Source: Lates calcarifer
Taxonomy: Eukaryota > Chordata > Actinopteri > Centropomidae
NCBI RefSeq assembly: GCF_001640805.2
Contig: NC_066835.1
Span: 7,186,227-7,250,226 of the forward strand
Direction of reading: 5' to 3'
DNA length: 64,000 bases
A program made the translations under genes and the position numbers. The notes beneath the pieces are model-generated. The model did no database searches, had not been told where the DNA came from, and was given only the letters and a program-made list of their open reading frames with translations. Shown in pieces: positions 36,401 through 51,300 of this stretch (position 1 is the stretch's first letter; every line of letters begins with the position of its first letter).

Positions 36401-39400
36401 CTACCAAAACGAGCTACTGTATGTGAAAAATAATGAGGGCCTTCCTGATGTAAATGCTTGGATGAACATAACATTTACATTTATCTCTCAAGGATTCTAT
36501 GTTTTAACAAGAGTTTAAGTCTGCAATCTTGCTAGCAGCTTTGTGAGACTACACTAAGGCGCTGAGCTTAATGCTAATACATCTTAGTTTTTAATGAGGG
36601 CTAAACACAAACTACAGTTGAATATGATGGAAATCTAATTAGTTGTAGGTATTAAGCAACAAACCAGTTTTAGACAAATTAAAAATGTAATCTGATGATA
36701 ATGCTGGATGAAATGTGGATCAGCAAGTTATAATTCATCCTGAAGGGAATATGAATGCCTGTACCAAATTTTGTGCCAATCCATCAAGCAATTTCATTGA
36801 GTAATCTTTGACCTGCTGAAGTCACTGAAGGAAAAGTCTGGGGATCACCCAAGTGATTACGACTCATCCTCTTGGGACCGTGGATATCTATACCAAATGT
36901 CATGGCAATTCATTCAATAGTTGTTGAGACATTTCACAAAATACCAAAAATCTCAACCTCATGACTGCGCCAGAGAAAATGTCAGGGGACCATCAAAGTA
37001 ATCAGCCTTACCCTTACGACAAAAAAGAGTTTATTTAAGTGTGCTATTAGTAAACGTCTTTTAAACTACAAAATAATTAAGTATGCTTCTAGTTTACATT
37101 TTATGTATACAAAACAAAATGAAACTTAAGTATACTTGTCTTATACAGGCAAGTCTTAATCTTGGATGGAAAAATATAATTAGGTGTTCTTGCCTTATAC
37201 AGAAAGTTTAAGTATACTTGGCTTGTAGTTGTGCTTTCTCTCTCAAGTAGCCTATTGAATACCTATTTCACACATACTGGCCTATTTGAGGTTGTACTCC
37301 AGTGTATCTTTAACACACTATCTTGTAAACTTACATGTTCATATTTCTAGTAAGAAAGCTGTCAGCTTTGAGATGGAATAGTGTTGAGTACATGAGCGGA
37401 ACTGAACCTGATCTTTTATGTTCACAGTGTTTTTAACCCCCACAGAAAACGGGATGATATTTGTCTGATTTTACTGACAGTTCTTCCAAAGTGTGAGTAT
37501 TTTAACAGACTTGATTCATACTGGCTGCTATTGTAGCCTATTACTATACAAATGATCTCTCTGGCTCTCTTTGATATATAGATAGAAAAACATCTCTCAG
37601 TTATCTCTCTCTCAATGTATACTACAATTACACTTACAGTAAACTTAAAAGTATACTTTTATAAACTAATAAGCATAACAGTATTGAAATCATACACTTA
37701 AAAGTATACCACTAGTACATTTATATTCGTATTCTTACAACATAAAGTATACTTGGGACATATATTTGAATTTCACTTGGGTTTACTTACTAAAATTCAT
37801 TTGAAGTATACTTCTTTTTTGTAAGAGTAATCCTCTGGGGATCATGACGGTACAGAATTTTTCACCAAACTACTTTGTAGCTATTAACATATTTTACAGT
37901 ATAAGTGAAACCTCCTGGTGATACTAGAGGAAGTAGGGGGATCAGAAGGATACATCCTCCGGGACCGTGAATATGGTCCTTCAGTATACTATATATGACT
38001 GAAGGACCAGATTTATTAACTCATTTTATGCAACTGAGTGAGTGTGAAGATCTATATGAGATTGAGATTACAAAAGTAACCAAACTGAAAAGAGATTGGC
38101 AATTATTCACACAAACATGTATAATTTCATACATTGTGTTGAGAGTTGATTTGGATACTATTTCGTGTTCAGCACAGTATTTTTTCTGCCTAATTCATGT
38201 TTTTTTTCTGCAAATCAGGTCATGTAGATGTTAGAGGTGAAACTCACTGGGATTCCTCTTGGTCCTGCAGGGCCTGGAGGGCCTTGCTCTCCCTAACAAC
38301 AAAAAATAGCCAGCGTCAAAGGTCAACTATTACATTTTTCAGTATACTCACGATAGCTGTACTGCCTTGTGTGTTTGGGTATTCTGCATGTGTGTGGGCA
38401 TGCCACCCATGCGCATGTGTTTGTGACTTACCCGCAACCCTGGTTTACCATCTTTCCCATCCATTCCTTCAATGCCAGGGGGGCCCTTTTTCGATGCAAA
38501 AACAGACAACTGCAGATGAGGATTCTGAACAGTATGGAGCCAACAAATATATTAAAACTTGGATAATATACAGGGATATCATATGTACCATCAATCCTGG
38601 GGAGCCTGGTGAGCCTGGAGGTCCAGTTGGTCCCTGAGACCCTTGAGCACCATCGTTGCCCTTTGAAAGTAGGTATTTTCAGTACAGTGAATGATCATTT
38701 TGTATGCAGTGAAAACCAGAAATGGCTAAAGGAATGTTTTGTACTCACTTTTTCACCTTTGAGTCCAGGGAGCCCTTCCCTTCCACTTTTGCCAGAGGGA
38801 CCTGGTGGACCCTAAAATACACACAATTATATGCAAAGTCCCCTGCACATGTTCCAAAAAGTGAAACAGAGAAGCTAAATTTACATACAGGTGGTCCTGG
38901 GAAGCCTGGTTGTCCTTGGAAACCCTTGAAATAAAAGAAGTAACATGTAACTTTGTATAATTTGTCTCAAATAGCCACATTTTTGTACCATGTGTTTGTA
39001 CAAAGTGTGTTATGCATACCGGTTCCCCTTTTTCACCTGGAGGCCCTGCTGGTCCTGTGTCTCCTTTACTGCCCTGCACGCACAGATTGGATCAAATTAT
39101 GAAGCAGTTATTAAAATATGTTGTGATACATGAAGAAGCCAGACTCTAAATATTGCTGAGCAGAATTTATGATGACAAACTGACCGGTAAGCCAGCCTGT
39201 CCTTGATACCCAGGGTTACCAGGAGGACCCTGAAGAGGGGAAGGAAATGTCAACCAGTAATATACAACACAAACTGTAGATTTATTGTGTATTACATAAC
39301 AGTGCTGGTGTAGTGGCTTACTGATTCTCCCTTCTGACCAGCGCCTCCGGGGCTCCCACGTTCACCCTTTAGTCCCTGACAAATAAAAAAGGCAGTGAAT

Positions 39401-42400
39401 CAGTGTCAGCTCACATTTCATTGTAGCCGTCTATCCATCCATTAAAGCTGTAAGTTTGTTGTCAATCCCATAGTTATAATGAGGCGTCAAGACTGACTTA
39501 CGGGCAGCCCAGGTGGTCCCATGGATCCTGGGTAGCCAGGCGTCCCCGGAGGGCCCTGAGGTAAAGATCACACAATCAATCAAACAGGGAAAGCAATTAT
39601 TTTTTTTCTACGTTATAATATCAAGGAAAATGATTGGCAGATAGTTACCTGCTCGCCCTTCATTCCTGTGAGGCCAGGTGACCCTCGCTCACCCTGCTGA
39701 CCCTGAGAATGGCGGGAGTGAGGCATGATTAGAAAATGAAGGACTGGATGTGATATGTATGTCAGGAAGAGAGGTAGAAATGAACCAAGGACAAGGCAAG
39801 TCAATATCAAAGAGGGGAAACAGCTAACTGGCTCGGATCATCTCCCTTGGGGGAATGCCTACATTTGATTTTGTCCCTTTGTTCTACACCTCTATGGGGC
39901 ATCAGGATGGTGATTTATCTCTGTGATGGAGGCTGAACGCTGCACTGCCTTCTCACTCCAATTTGTTTCAATTTAAAAAAAAAAAAAGGGATACTGGTTT
40001 TTCAAAATGCTGCTTCCCCTTCCTTCCTTCATTCCACTGCAGATTGCAGGTGCAAGTCTTAACAAAGCTGCAGATTTGATTGAGTAATTGATCTCTCTGC
40101 TCTCAAACAAAAAATAAACAAAGAAAAACAAGGGATGTATCGGTGTAACTCAGCAACAAAATGCTGGCTTTACTCTGCATATGGTTTCCTCACAATGATC
40201 CCAAGGTATATTGAAAATCTATATTTCACAGTATATTAATTTGACGTAAATATTAATATGCATGTGCGAGTGTGGTCTGTTGCCTAGCAACACTGGCTGC
40301 AAGCGGAAGACAGATAAGAGCTGGAGGAAAAGAAGGGAGAAAAGTTTTAATAAATGAGAAAATAAAAGAATGTCAGAGGAAACTGAAGATACTCTAATTA
40401 TAACTATTGTTATTATTTTGAAATGTGGGAGCTGCTAAAAATAAGCTGTTTGGCTCAGTGTTTATTAATGCGAATTGTCCCTTTAAAATGAATAAATGAA
40501 CGGCACTTCAATAACCAGTAAGGATATCACTGTGAGATACAAGATTTAGTAGTAACACTCCTTCTACTAGAGAGTGATTACTGAGGGCTGTAATTTAGTG
40601 AAACTAATTACTAATTGATCATACTAATTAGTAGCTGATCATTGTTAGTAACTTCACACTACTGAATATGAGGAATATATTGAGCAGTGGGGGTCACACT
40701 GCTCTCTCTCACACACAAACAGCACAAACAGACACACTTCTGCACCCAGCAGAAGCTAATGCCTGTTACAAAGCGCTACTAGTCTGCAAATGGATTCCAT
40801 GCAGCGCTCACACAGCTCATTCATTTAGCTTCTCTATTCTCCTAAAACAATAAATCTGTACAGGGAGGAGGAGAGAGAGAGAGGGAGAGAGCGGGGAGGG
40901 CTCTGTCTGCACAGCAGTCCTGCTCTCCATCACTTAGACGAGGGAGTAATTGAACAACTGGAGAAAGAGACAACCAAATCATTTCCTCATCTGAAATAAC
41001 TTTCATTAAAGAGTCACAGAGAGAGGCAGGGAGGATGGAGAGATGGCGGGGGGCAGGCTCAAGGGCTGTTTGATTCAAAAGTGAGATCATCTGCATTTGA
41101 GACGAAAAGCCAAAAAGTAAGAGGAGGGCAGATAAGTTGAAGAGTAAAAGTAGTGATGTAAAGTAACCGAGTACAATTACTCAAGTACTCTACTTATGTA
41201 CAATTTTGTAGTACATTTTATGTTACTTTATATTTCCACTACATTCATTGACAGTGAGTTGTTTCGAGTGACCAAAGAAACATTTTCCCTCTAAACATGT
41301 GAGATGGTTCCATAGAGACAGTTTGAAGTCTATAGGGGTCAAATTATCTAATGTTTTACAATAAAGCAAAATTCTAGAATAGCCAAAAAAAGAAAGAAAA
41401 AAAAGAATACGAGCTGGTGTAGTAGAGCTTTGTTTTTTCTTCTTTCTTCTGCCAAATATGTCATCTTATGACCATTTATCTTGTGAGCCCTTGGAGGTTG
41501 GAAATGGCTGGACCTAAGTACCTAACTGTGTAAAAATGGTTAAAAGTAACTTTGAGCTACAACAGTAAAATGCTACTTACAAATTCACGCATCAATAATA
41601 ACAATTAAATGTCACATATAATTATATATTAGTTACAGAAACAACACTATGCAATACTTAAATACTTCTACTTAAGTTGAATTTTGAACAAAGGACTTGT
41701 CACACTAACACATTAGTACTAAGAAAAGGCTCACAGCACGCCTTCCATTTCTGATGAGGAGAAGAAAAAATTAGGTTGAATGTGTGAATGAAACTTACAG
41801 GTAAACCAGATGGGCCCTGAGGACCAGGGAAACCAGGAGGTCCCTGTGGAGAAAAACAGTGAAAGGAACACTTTAAAAAACACCTGAGACAAGATGAACA
41901 AACAAACAAAAAATCAATTTACACCTCTAGTTAAAGCAGGTTTCAGCTTGCTCCAGTTACTTGAATACTGCACCAGGCATCACAGGAAAACTTGTATGTG
42001 TTGGTGTAAATCAGTATTGAAAAGATGAGTCTGTCGTATGACATTTTCACTGAGACCAGTAGGGGGCTCTGTCAATTCACAGAGAGTGACAAACTCAAAC
42101 TCCTCTCAAGTAACTTCATATCTAAAACTTTGAGAGACAAAAACCCAGCGGTGCTGTAATGAAATTTAATCTTTTCATGATTACAACTGCACTTCATACT
42201 GTAGTTCTCAAACATTTTTTGTAGATGTACAATTATCAAGTAATTAAGTAAGTTAGAAAAAGATGTCAAGTACTGGAAAACTTCACTTAAAATCTGCAAA
42301 TGTAAGCAAATCCACGCAATAAATGAGAATTTCAGAATAAGTGTCCACATTACAGCTGTCTAGTCTCACCATTACCAGGCAAATATGTCTCCTCAGGAAA

Positions 42401-45400
42401 ACCATGGCCAAATATTCTGGCTTCTCTGCTGTAAATAGGCCCCACTGGAGTTAAAGTTTAGCTGTTTGACAATCTGCATTTTAATTAAAGTCTTACCATG
42501 CTTCCTGGTATTCCAGCTTGGCCTCTCTCTCCTGGTGTACCCTGTAGTTAAGATGCAGGAAAAAATGAAGTCTGCATAGTTGTTTGGATATGCACACTTG
42601 CACAAAGGCAAACACACATACATGCTCATAACAAATTAAAAGTATGTGCTTGAAAAAGCACAGAGACAGACTCACTGGCTCTCCTTTGATTCCCGGTGAT
42701 CCAGGCATTCCTGGAAGTCCAGGAGCTCCTGTGCAGGATCGGTCATCCTGTGAGACAAAAGAATAAAAATACCAGGGAATGTGGTACGTGGTCTGTACTG
42801 TATGTGTTTGTGCCCATGTCTACAAAATTATGACAATGATCTCAGCTGACCACTGCCTGTGTCGCCTGCTCCCTCTGCAGTCTCTCCAAACACTGCAAAG
42901 CAGACAAGAGAAGAAGTTATCAGAGTAATGCTTCACTGCTGGCACTGTATTATGTCAGGCTGACTACTCACATCAAGCCATGCAAACTCAAATACAATGC
43001 AAAATGAGGGATCGTCATTGTGCATTCATCAAAGCACAACAACCAACGCAGTGACGTTTCATATGATTCTGGATTTGGAGAATCATATAGTGAAGCAGAG
43101 AATATTTTGACAAGAAACTCCCAGGCCCCTCCAAATCTCACCCTGTCACAGCTGTCCAAGGGGGTTACACCAGGCTTGCCCTGATCTCCTTTTTCACCCT
43201 TGGCACCAGCCATACCTGGCACCCCTGGCAACCCTTGGGAACAGCCCCCATCACAGTCTTCCTGTGTTATAGACACACAAGCTGAACAGTTTTCATCCCA
43301 AAAACTGGCAAAGCAAAAGGAGAGTCACTGAATATAAACCCCATTCCCCACAATGCATCATTTTACTGACAAACTTACATCACCGTCTACTCCAGTGGAG
43401 TCTTGAGGAAGCTGGTTTGGCACAGTGGAATACTACAAAAAGGGGGCAGGGACATGGAAATTCAATTATTATTCATTAAAGAACTTTCTGATTATCAGTA
43501 AGACAATAATTAAGGGAAACCCATATTATCAAAATCAGCACGTCTTTCATATTCGACAAACCCAAACAAATTTTCCCAATGTATTGCAGTGAAGTAATAA
43601 TTCTAAAAAATACTGTAAATTCAGACTAAATAAAGAGTCTGTACTTCTTCCCACTACTTACAGTAGTCTCAAGCACATGACTCTTTTGCCATACTGTACA
43701 ATTACAAGGAATTTTGTGGTACAAACCCTGGTCTGCATTTCTGATCACATTTCTTCTAACAATCAAATGTTATAATTTCTTGTTCCATACCATCACTGCA
43801 CTCTATAAAACCCTCTGTTTATTACACAGCAGAGTTACACTGTACAATAAGCTGTTTCAGTGTCAGAGATTATATTGCTTTTTATGTTTTATAGCCAGCA
43901 AAAAGCAGTATCCTGTATGGAAACCATGTAACCATGGAAAGTCAACAGTTCAGAAAAAAACAGTAACAATAGAAAGAAAAAAAAAAACCCTCATCATCAA
44001 TTTCTACTAATTGCCTGTGAAGCTATTTAAACATATACTGGGAATGAAATAAAAGAGACACAACACCACAATGGAGTTACTCCACCTACAGTAAGTTCTG
44101 AGGTAAAACCGCTTGCTCCACATGCCCAATCACATTTACTGTGAAAGGCGGTCTGCTCCCTATCAAAGGAGTGGGACCCTTTCCACTGAGAGAGTCTGTC
44201 AATAGCACCTGGCCTGGTTTCAAAGTCATTACAAACCCATTTGACATTGTTCAAACTGGAGCCATTAGCTCGAAAGGCTATTTTATGCTGCCTGCTATTG
44301 GCTGTTAGACGGGCTTAGAGCAAGGCCTTGTGCATTAATAGACTTGCTCGAAAGAGGGTTCTCTGTAATTATATGTCACTGTGCAACATTCACGTCTGCC
44401 ATTCTCTAGAGGGATCTGCAAATTGCTAACTTTATGATTTTTCTGAGCAACATTCTGCTATGTTTCACAGACAAAGCAGTTTTTCAGGGTCCTTAGAGCT
44501 ATGCTGCTACTTTGAGTGACATAATGCCTGTAGAACCATGAAAGAAAAAGAGGCATTGATGGGTTTATCTACAAACACTGAGGTTGAACCAGGTCTGGAA
44601 TGTGTGTGCAAGTGAGTGTGTGGAGAGCAGAGGGCGCCAACTTTTCCACTGTAGTCCAACTTCTTTAGCAATTCAGCAATAGGTCAGGGCTTCCACTACG
44701 ACTCAGACAAATTCCAGGGCATCTCTTCCTTCCACCTATGATGCATGCACTCTTCCATTGAATTTTCAGTACCCCACCCCACCATTAAGGTGAAGTTCCC
44801 CTTGAGAGCTGGCTAGAGATCAGCATTGATGTTCCCTTGATGAAATTTAAGCCATCATCAGACTTGAAAGAAACAAAACTGACACCCTATACAGTCAGAG
44901 TGCACAGGTAACTTCACCACACTCACCACACCTCATTTCCCCACTTTGATGTTGTCCTTGCACATACAATTGCTGAGCTAACTTCACAGGAACACACAAG
45001 ACCCCCTGAGGTTTAAAACTGAGGCTCTGAGGCCAGATCCACAACAGGCTACAACTTTGAATATACATATGTAGTTTTTCCGGCGCTCCTGCATGTTTCA
45101 TGTTATACATCTCAGTCATTATGAAATATGCAGGCATTTGCACAAGCCTTATGTCCTCTCCCACAGTTATCCATAAATAGATACCAACATATACCTTTTT
45201 AATGTTGTGTGACATAAACCAAACTTACTCTGTCCTTGGTCTCACATCAGCAGCATCCTTTAACAGCATGAAAGCAGCACTTGTGCTCAATATGTATGAT
45301 TTAACAGGGGTATATCTTATTCTTATTTTATGTATGCAAAACAGTAATGATATAATAAAACCAAATTCTTCAGAAAAACGTATTAGCACATAACACAATG

Positions 45401-47971
45401 ATAATTGTTATTAAATAGAATTATGTTTAGAGTTATGGAGAACATTTTTCTGACAAATTGTGTTACAAATCATACCCTTGTATTACTTAATTTCTTCCCT
45501 TAAATGAATAATTTCTGACCTCAGAGTTTTCAAATCAAGTAAGGTACACATGGAAGAACAAGATCTTCTTTTTTCTAGAAATACCAGCTCCTGACACATG
45601 CATTCACTTTGTGCTTTGGCATCATTTATACATGAGGCCCCAGATCTCCAGTCAGTAGATAAGAGCCGCCTCTCCTCCTTTTTTTTTTCTCTAATTTTAC
45701 TTACGACGTATCCAGGCAAACCCGGTTTCCCCGGTATCCCGTCGTTTCCGGGGATACCCTGAAAGAAGGAACTGAGGTTGAACTTTCTCTTGCCAATCGA
45801 GGGCTAGCCACTCCCATCTCCACCAATGCTCAAGGGCAGGGTCAAAGGGACAGTGTCAAAATGGTCTAACCTGTTCCTTCTCCTGCCAAATCGGCTTGTA
45901 TTTAGAAATGTGAATTAAAAAATCCAATATATTTGCATTAAATACTATTTTGCATTTAGCTCATTATTACAAATGCCCCCCTGTCAAAGACATGACCTCT
46001 TCCAGTTACCATCACCATGTCCAATTTCATTCTTACACCTCTGACTCCTGTGGCACAGCACTTTATTTGAAGGTCTGCTTGAATTACAAATGTGTACTTT
46101 GGATCGTTCTTATTTTTTTAAGGGTTTTTTTTTATTTTCAAAGTTAAAACCAGACCTCCAAATAACTGTTCATGTCTTGACAGACAGACGAAGCTTGCTC
46201 AGTTGCTTCCCACGTTGGTTAAAGCTTGAAGCACCATATCAGTTAGTGTATTTTTCATTTGATTCTAATTATCTTCGCCTCTTTGCACACATACTTTATA
46301 TAATGTCAGTCCATCTCCTACATGCATATCATGGACCTTTGAGGATGCAAAGCATGTCAAAGCCTTATCGATATACCCCAGATGCCCAAGCTGAAAGCCT
46401 GTATCATATATCACTAGCTTGTTCAATTCAGGCTGTTGCAGCCGCTGAATTGAACTGAGGAGAGACTCCGACCCACGCCATCCTACTGCCCTGTTTCTTT
46501 TACCTGGGGTCCTTGGATTCCAATAACACCCTGGGGCCCAGGTGGGCCAGGGGGCCCAGGAGGTCCTGGTGGGCCCTGAAATAATACAAAGGCGCAACCA
46601 CAAATGGCATCACACATTCATAGTCAAACACAAATACAGATTTCTATATTTTTTTAAAACAAACTTTGCAAGGTAAGAAGAAAAATAAAGCTTTCAGGTA
46701 AAGCCCAAGTTATCAGACAGGACTGTGGGCTAACAGATCAGACCTGAGGCCCAGGCTGCCACACGTTTACTGGAGTTCCTGGAGCTCCCTGGAAGGCAAA
46801 AGTAGTCAAAATCAGAGCAGCACTGATGCTCGCACAAGCAAAAATACAGATATACAGAAAATACAAAAATATATAACATGTATAATGTCAAAACACAGAA
46901 AGGTGCAAAGGGGAAATAACCACGCATGAACCAAGGTTTTTCTCAATGTCCCCTAGGGAGTTAATAAACCCTGTGAGTGTGTTTAAAAAATCAATGTGTA
47001 TTCAAACCTCAGCTGTGAGGCAACCGTTCTCTAGATTAAACTAACTGCATGTCATGTGGGTTTTTTCCCAGTGTGTATATGTGCAAACATGTACTCACAG
47101 GTCCGCCTATGCCCGTGTGCACTGGCATAATGCAGTTGCACTCTCCAGGTTCTCCCTGAAATATACATCAAAGAGAAGCCATTAAAAAAAAAAAAAGGGA
47201 AAAAGTGAAACGCTGCACAATTTTAAGCAAAGGCTGCAAAGCATCTGAGTCCTCTCATTCAACATTAAAACTACTCCTGGTACTGTAAGAAAGCTTTTAG
47301 CTTTCAGGACTCCTTTGTTCGGATTTTGCAAAATCCTGAATGTTATCCATCAAAAAGCCACTCATGACTGCAGGGAATGGAAAGCTGTGAACGTCTTGTG
47401 AATGCACTTTATAAACATAAAGTGTTGCATTAAGTGAAACTGTCCGTAAAACCTTAATGTAGTACAAGAAATCAATGAATGTATGGTGCTATCATGCATA
47501 AAAGGTGTAATTCACCTAAAATCAATAACAAGAGGGGCCCACATGTCACTACTTTCCTCTAACATCTAAGTCAGGTTTTTACAGTATATATGAACTCTCC
47601 CAGAATAGCTACAGCTCTGAAGACTCTCTACATGTTGCCTCTTTTGCTCATTCTCTCTTAGTTTTCTCAACTTTTTTCCTCTTTCTTTAACTTTATTCTT
47701 CCTTTATAACTTAGCCTTCACAAAGGCTCCTGTCCCATATCTTACACCCCTCCCGACCCTCAAGCAGTGCCTCCACCACTTCTTCATCTCTCCCACCCTC
47801 TCAGTGACAGTCTGGACTGGTGGCTCTGATGAATGCGGTAATTAATAGTCACACACACTCTCTCTTAAGGCCCCGAAACTCCTCTTGTCTGCCAGCAACA
47901 GTACACTTGTCACCTCTGTTGCTACTCTATCCGTGCCCTGAGGCCGGTGTGTGCATCTGTGTGCCAGCATA

Positions 47972-48041
<70 letters not shown>

Positions 48042-48259
48042 CGTGTGAGGCGAAAGAGGGGGAGGGGAGAGGGGGGTCTGTTGAACCATCTCTTGCGATT
48101 ACCATCTGTTCCACCCCCTTATATTCAAACCCCTCCAGATCCCTTCATCCAAACAAAACGGTAGACTTACCTTGTCCCCCTTAGCTCCATCAAGTCCCTG
48201 CAAGAGAAGGAGACAGCGCAAATGCGCACACACATACACGCACATGCACACACACACAT

Positions 48260-48322
<63 letters not shown>

Positions 48323-51300
48323 CTTAGTTACTCTTGCTTTGTTGTTCCAGAAGAAAGCTCACGGGGCAGTGAGCTGAGTGTAGATCAGGGGACAGAGGAT
48401 GAGATGGGAGCAGACATTGCCTCTGTTATGGATCGAGGCAGACATCCTTGGTTACAAATGATGCCTAAATCAAGGACAATTCCCAAAGAAGCTCAAAGAA
48501 AATTAAAACTCTGAACAGACGCTAACATAGAGGCAAGTTTGCTACTTGGATTTCTCAAACATCTCTTTAAACTACTGATGCACATTTCCAAAAACATGCA
48601 AATGAAATACACACATAGGATGATAACGGAACAAGACAACTCACAGGTCTGCCATCAGCTCCTGGCAAACCTTTAGAGCCGGGGGCTCCATCTTTACCCT
48701 GTGGGTTAAAAAGTAAATAGGAAACAGAGTTTGACAAAAAAAAGGCATGACATCATATGCACATGCAAAAAAGATGCATTTTGTCCTACTGGGGGTCCTG
48801 CCACTCCAAAGCCCATGGGCCCCTGTGGTCCTGGAGCCCCGACATCTCCTCTGGAGCCCTGTGAACAGGAAACACCCACTCAAAGTCGTGTTTTTCAAAG
48901 TTTCATTGTGTCAAACAGAACAGGGTTCATTTGCTTGCATATTGCAACGATATTTGATTTTATCTTATGCTACCTTTTCCCCTGCAGGGCCAATAGGGCC
49001 AGGCAATCCTCTGGCTCCATGAGGTCCCTGTACAAAACACAATTTTACAGATAAAAGGTAGAAACGGACGGTGTTGAATTGTAAGATTTTGGAAATATGA
49101 GTGAAACTTACTACAAGTCCTGGTAGCCCTCTTGGTCCCTCTTCACCCTATGACATAAATTAAAAAGAAAAGACAAAAAGGAGGTTTAGATGGGGAGGAC
49201 ACAAAAAGTGGAGTTTGTGGTGAGGATGTTTTACAGTTGAGTACTAGGAAGTCCTGGTCTCCCTGGGTCAACGGATGATCAAATGAAGATTCCACAATGA
49301 ATCAAAGGATTTGGGAGAGGATTAGATTTGGATGGTTATTTACAACCCTGTGACATTACTGTTAGATCTAAGAGGCAGGAAAACTCTAAACGCTGATATC
49401 ATAGGAGCGCATGGTGTTCATTAGTGAGATCACAGCTGGGCTGAATCCATCTAGGAGCTGTGTGTCTTTTGTGTTTGACAGAGCCGCATCACTTGTTGAC
49501 ATTAAACTTCCTTTATTGATCCAGATGTGGTTTTCTAAGACATGTCAGCCTTACTTGAGGTCCTGGAACGCCGACTCCTGCAACTCCAGCTTCTCCCTAC
49601 AGGGGGCACACGATAACACAGATTAGAGTCTGACAGCTCTAAATAGACACAATCCTCTGCATGTATTTATAAACATGATATTACAATAAATGGGTATTCA
49701 TACCTTGCTTCCTTTGGGACCGACAGGCCCCTGCACACCTGGTAAGCCTGGTTTTCCCTGGAAGAAAACATGTGACATGATCATCCTCAATTCTCCTAGG
49801 ACACAGTGCCAGAAGTAAATAAATAAATACACAATTCCCTCACATTTTTGCCAGGTTTCCCTTCTCCTGGGGGACCTGGGTCTCCTCTCTCTCCTTTGGG
49901 GCCTGGCACAGCAACACCATCACCCACTGTAGTGCCCAGAGAAGGACAGCTGGTACATGCATCACCCTGGCAAAACAAAACAAATTTTAAAACAATTACA
50001 CTCCCACTTAACCAATCAGTGTCCATTTTAAGCACTAGAAACCATCATTGATGAAAGTGTGACCAGTGGTATCTGTGATATCCCCTGCAATTAGGTGTTC
50101 CCAGTGGAATGGACCAAACAAATTTTCTATCACATAGGTCTGTGGGGTCTGGGATCAGGACTGTGCAGCAAACATGGGTGCTACTTTTTACACAGTCACA
50201 GATTTCAAAAATAAGTGAGAAGATGTAAAGTGCACTGAAGTTGATCTGACTTAGTTCAGGCACTCTGTACCTTCTCTCCCTTCAAGCCAACTAGTCCATC
50301 CTGACCAGGCTCTCCAGGAAGTCCTGGGGCTCCAGGAGCACCGTCCAATCCCTTGTCTCCTCGGTCGCCTTGTTCACCCTGGTAAAATAGAAATGGAAAA
50401 TGGAAGAAAAGGCCTGAGAATTATCTCCGTGTCACAATCTTGACATTAAAAATACCTCATGGAATTTCTGTACTAGTGGCACCAGGGAGCAATGTTTTCA
50501 CAAGTAGTTTCTTCTAGTGTTTTTTTTCACTCACTTGGGAAATTCAATACATAATCCTGCTGTTTCATGGTATGCCACTTATTGACAGTTGGTGGCAGTA
50601 ATAAATGTGCCAACAAAGAGGAAGAAAACTGCTAGCACGCAAACATGGATGTATATAATGCATAATTAACATATTTACATTTGGCTAGTTGGTCAGGCCT
50701 GGTTGACAATATATTAGCCAAGCCAATACTGACTGCTCTGAGCTTATGTGTTATATGTTTACATAAATAAATATGTATATTACGTGATATATCATTATCA
50801 GTCGTATTCAACTCAGAAATATAGATAATGATATCAGCCTTAGTAATCCAGTAACTGTGTGACTCCTTTTTGAAGTCCAAGCATGAAGTCCATTTCTGCA
50901 GAAAAGCTTCAAGGTAATTTAAGGCACCTGCTCTGTTGACAGCAAATTTATTTCCCTTTTTTGGGGGGTAAAGTGATGTGAACGTTCCAAATGACAGACT
51001 TGGTGACCTGAAATAAAGCGGAGTGCCTGAGCTCCCTTGAAATATTATTTAAAACCATGCTGGGTAATTTTCCTGCAGACATCCTTGGTCCCAGTAGATG
51101 TCAAATTAGTTAAGAAAGTCTGACTGTCTCTAAAGGCCACCAGTGACTCCAAATAGTCTCATTCCTCCAGGTTATCCACTAGGTTATGTAAGGTAGAAAC
51201 TGCAAGAGACTTCAAAAGGAATTTTACCTTTTCTCCTTTTACACCAGCAAGACCTGGCGGCCCCTGTGTAAGAAAGCAAAAGGTGATATACAAATACAGG

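Noticed and set aside
47820..48164. 114-codon frame with a long V-C-V-C run, and its antisense T-H-T-H frame
   Set aside because: Translation of the (GT)n microsatellite only.
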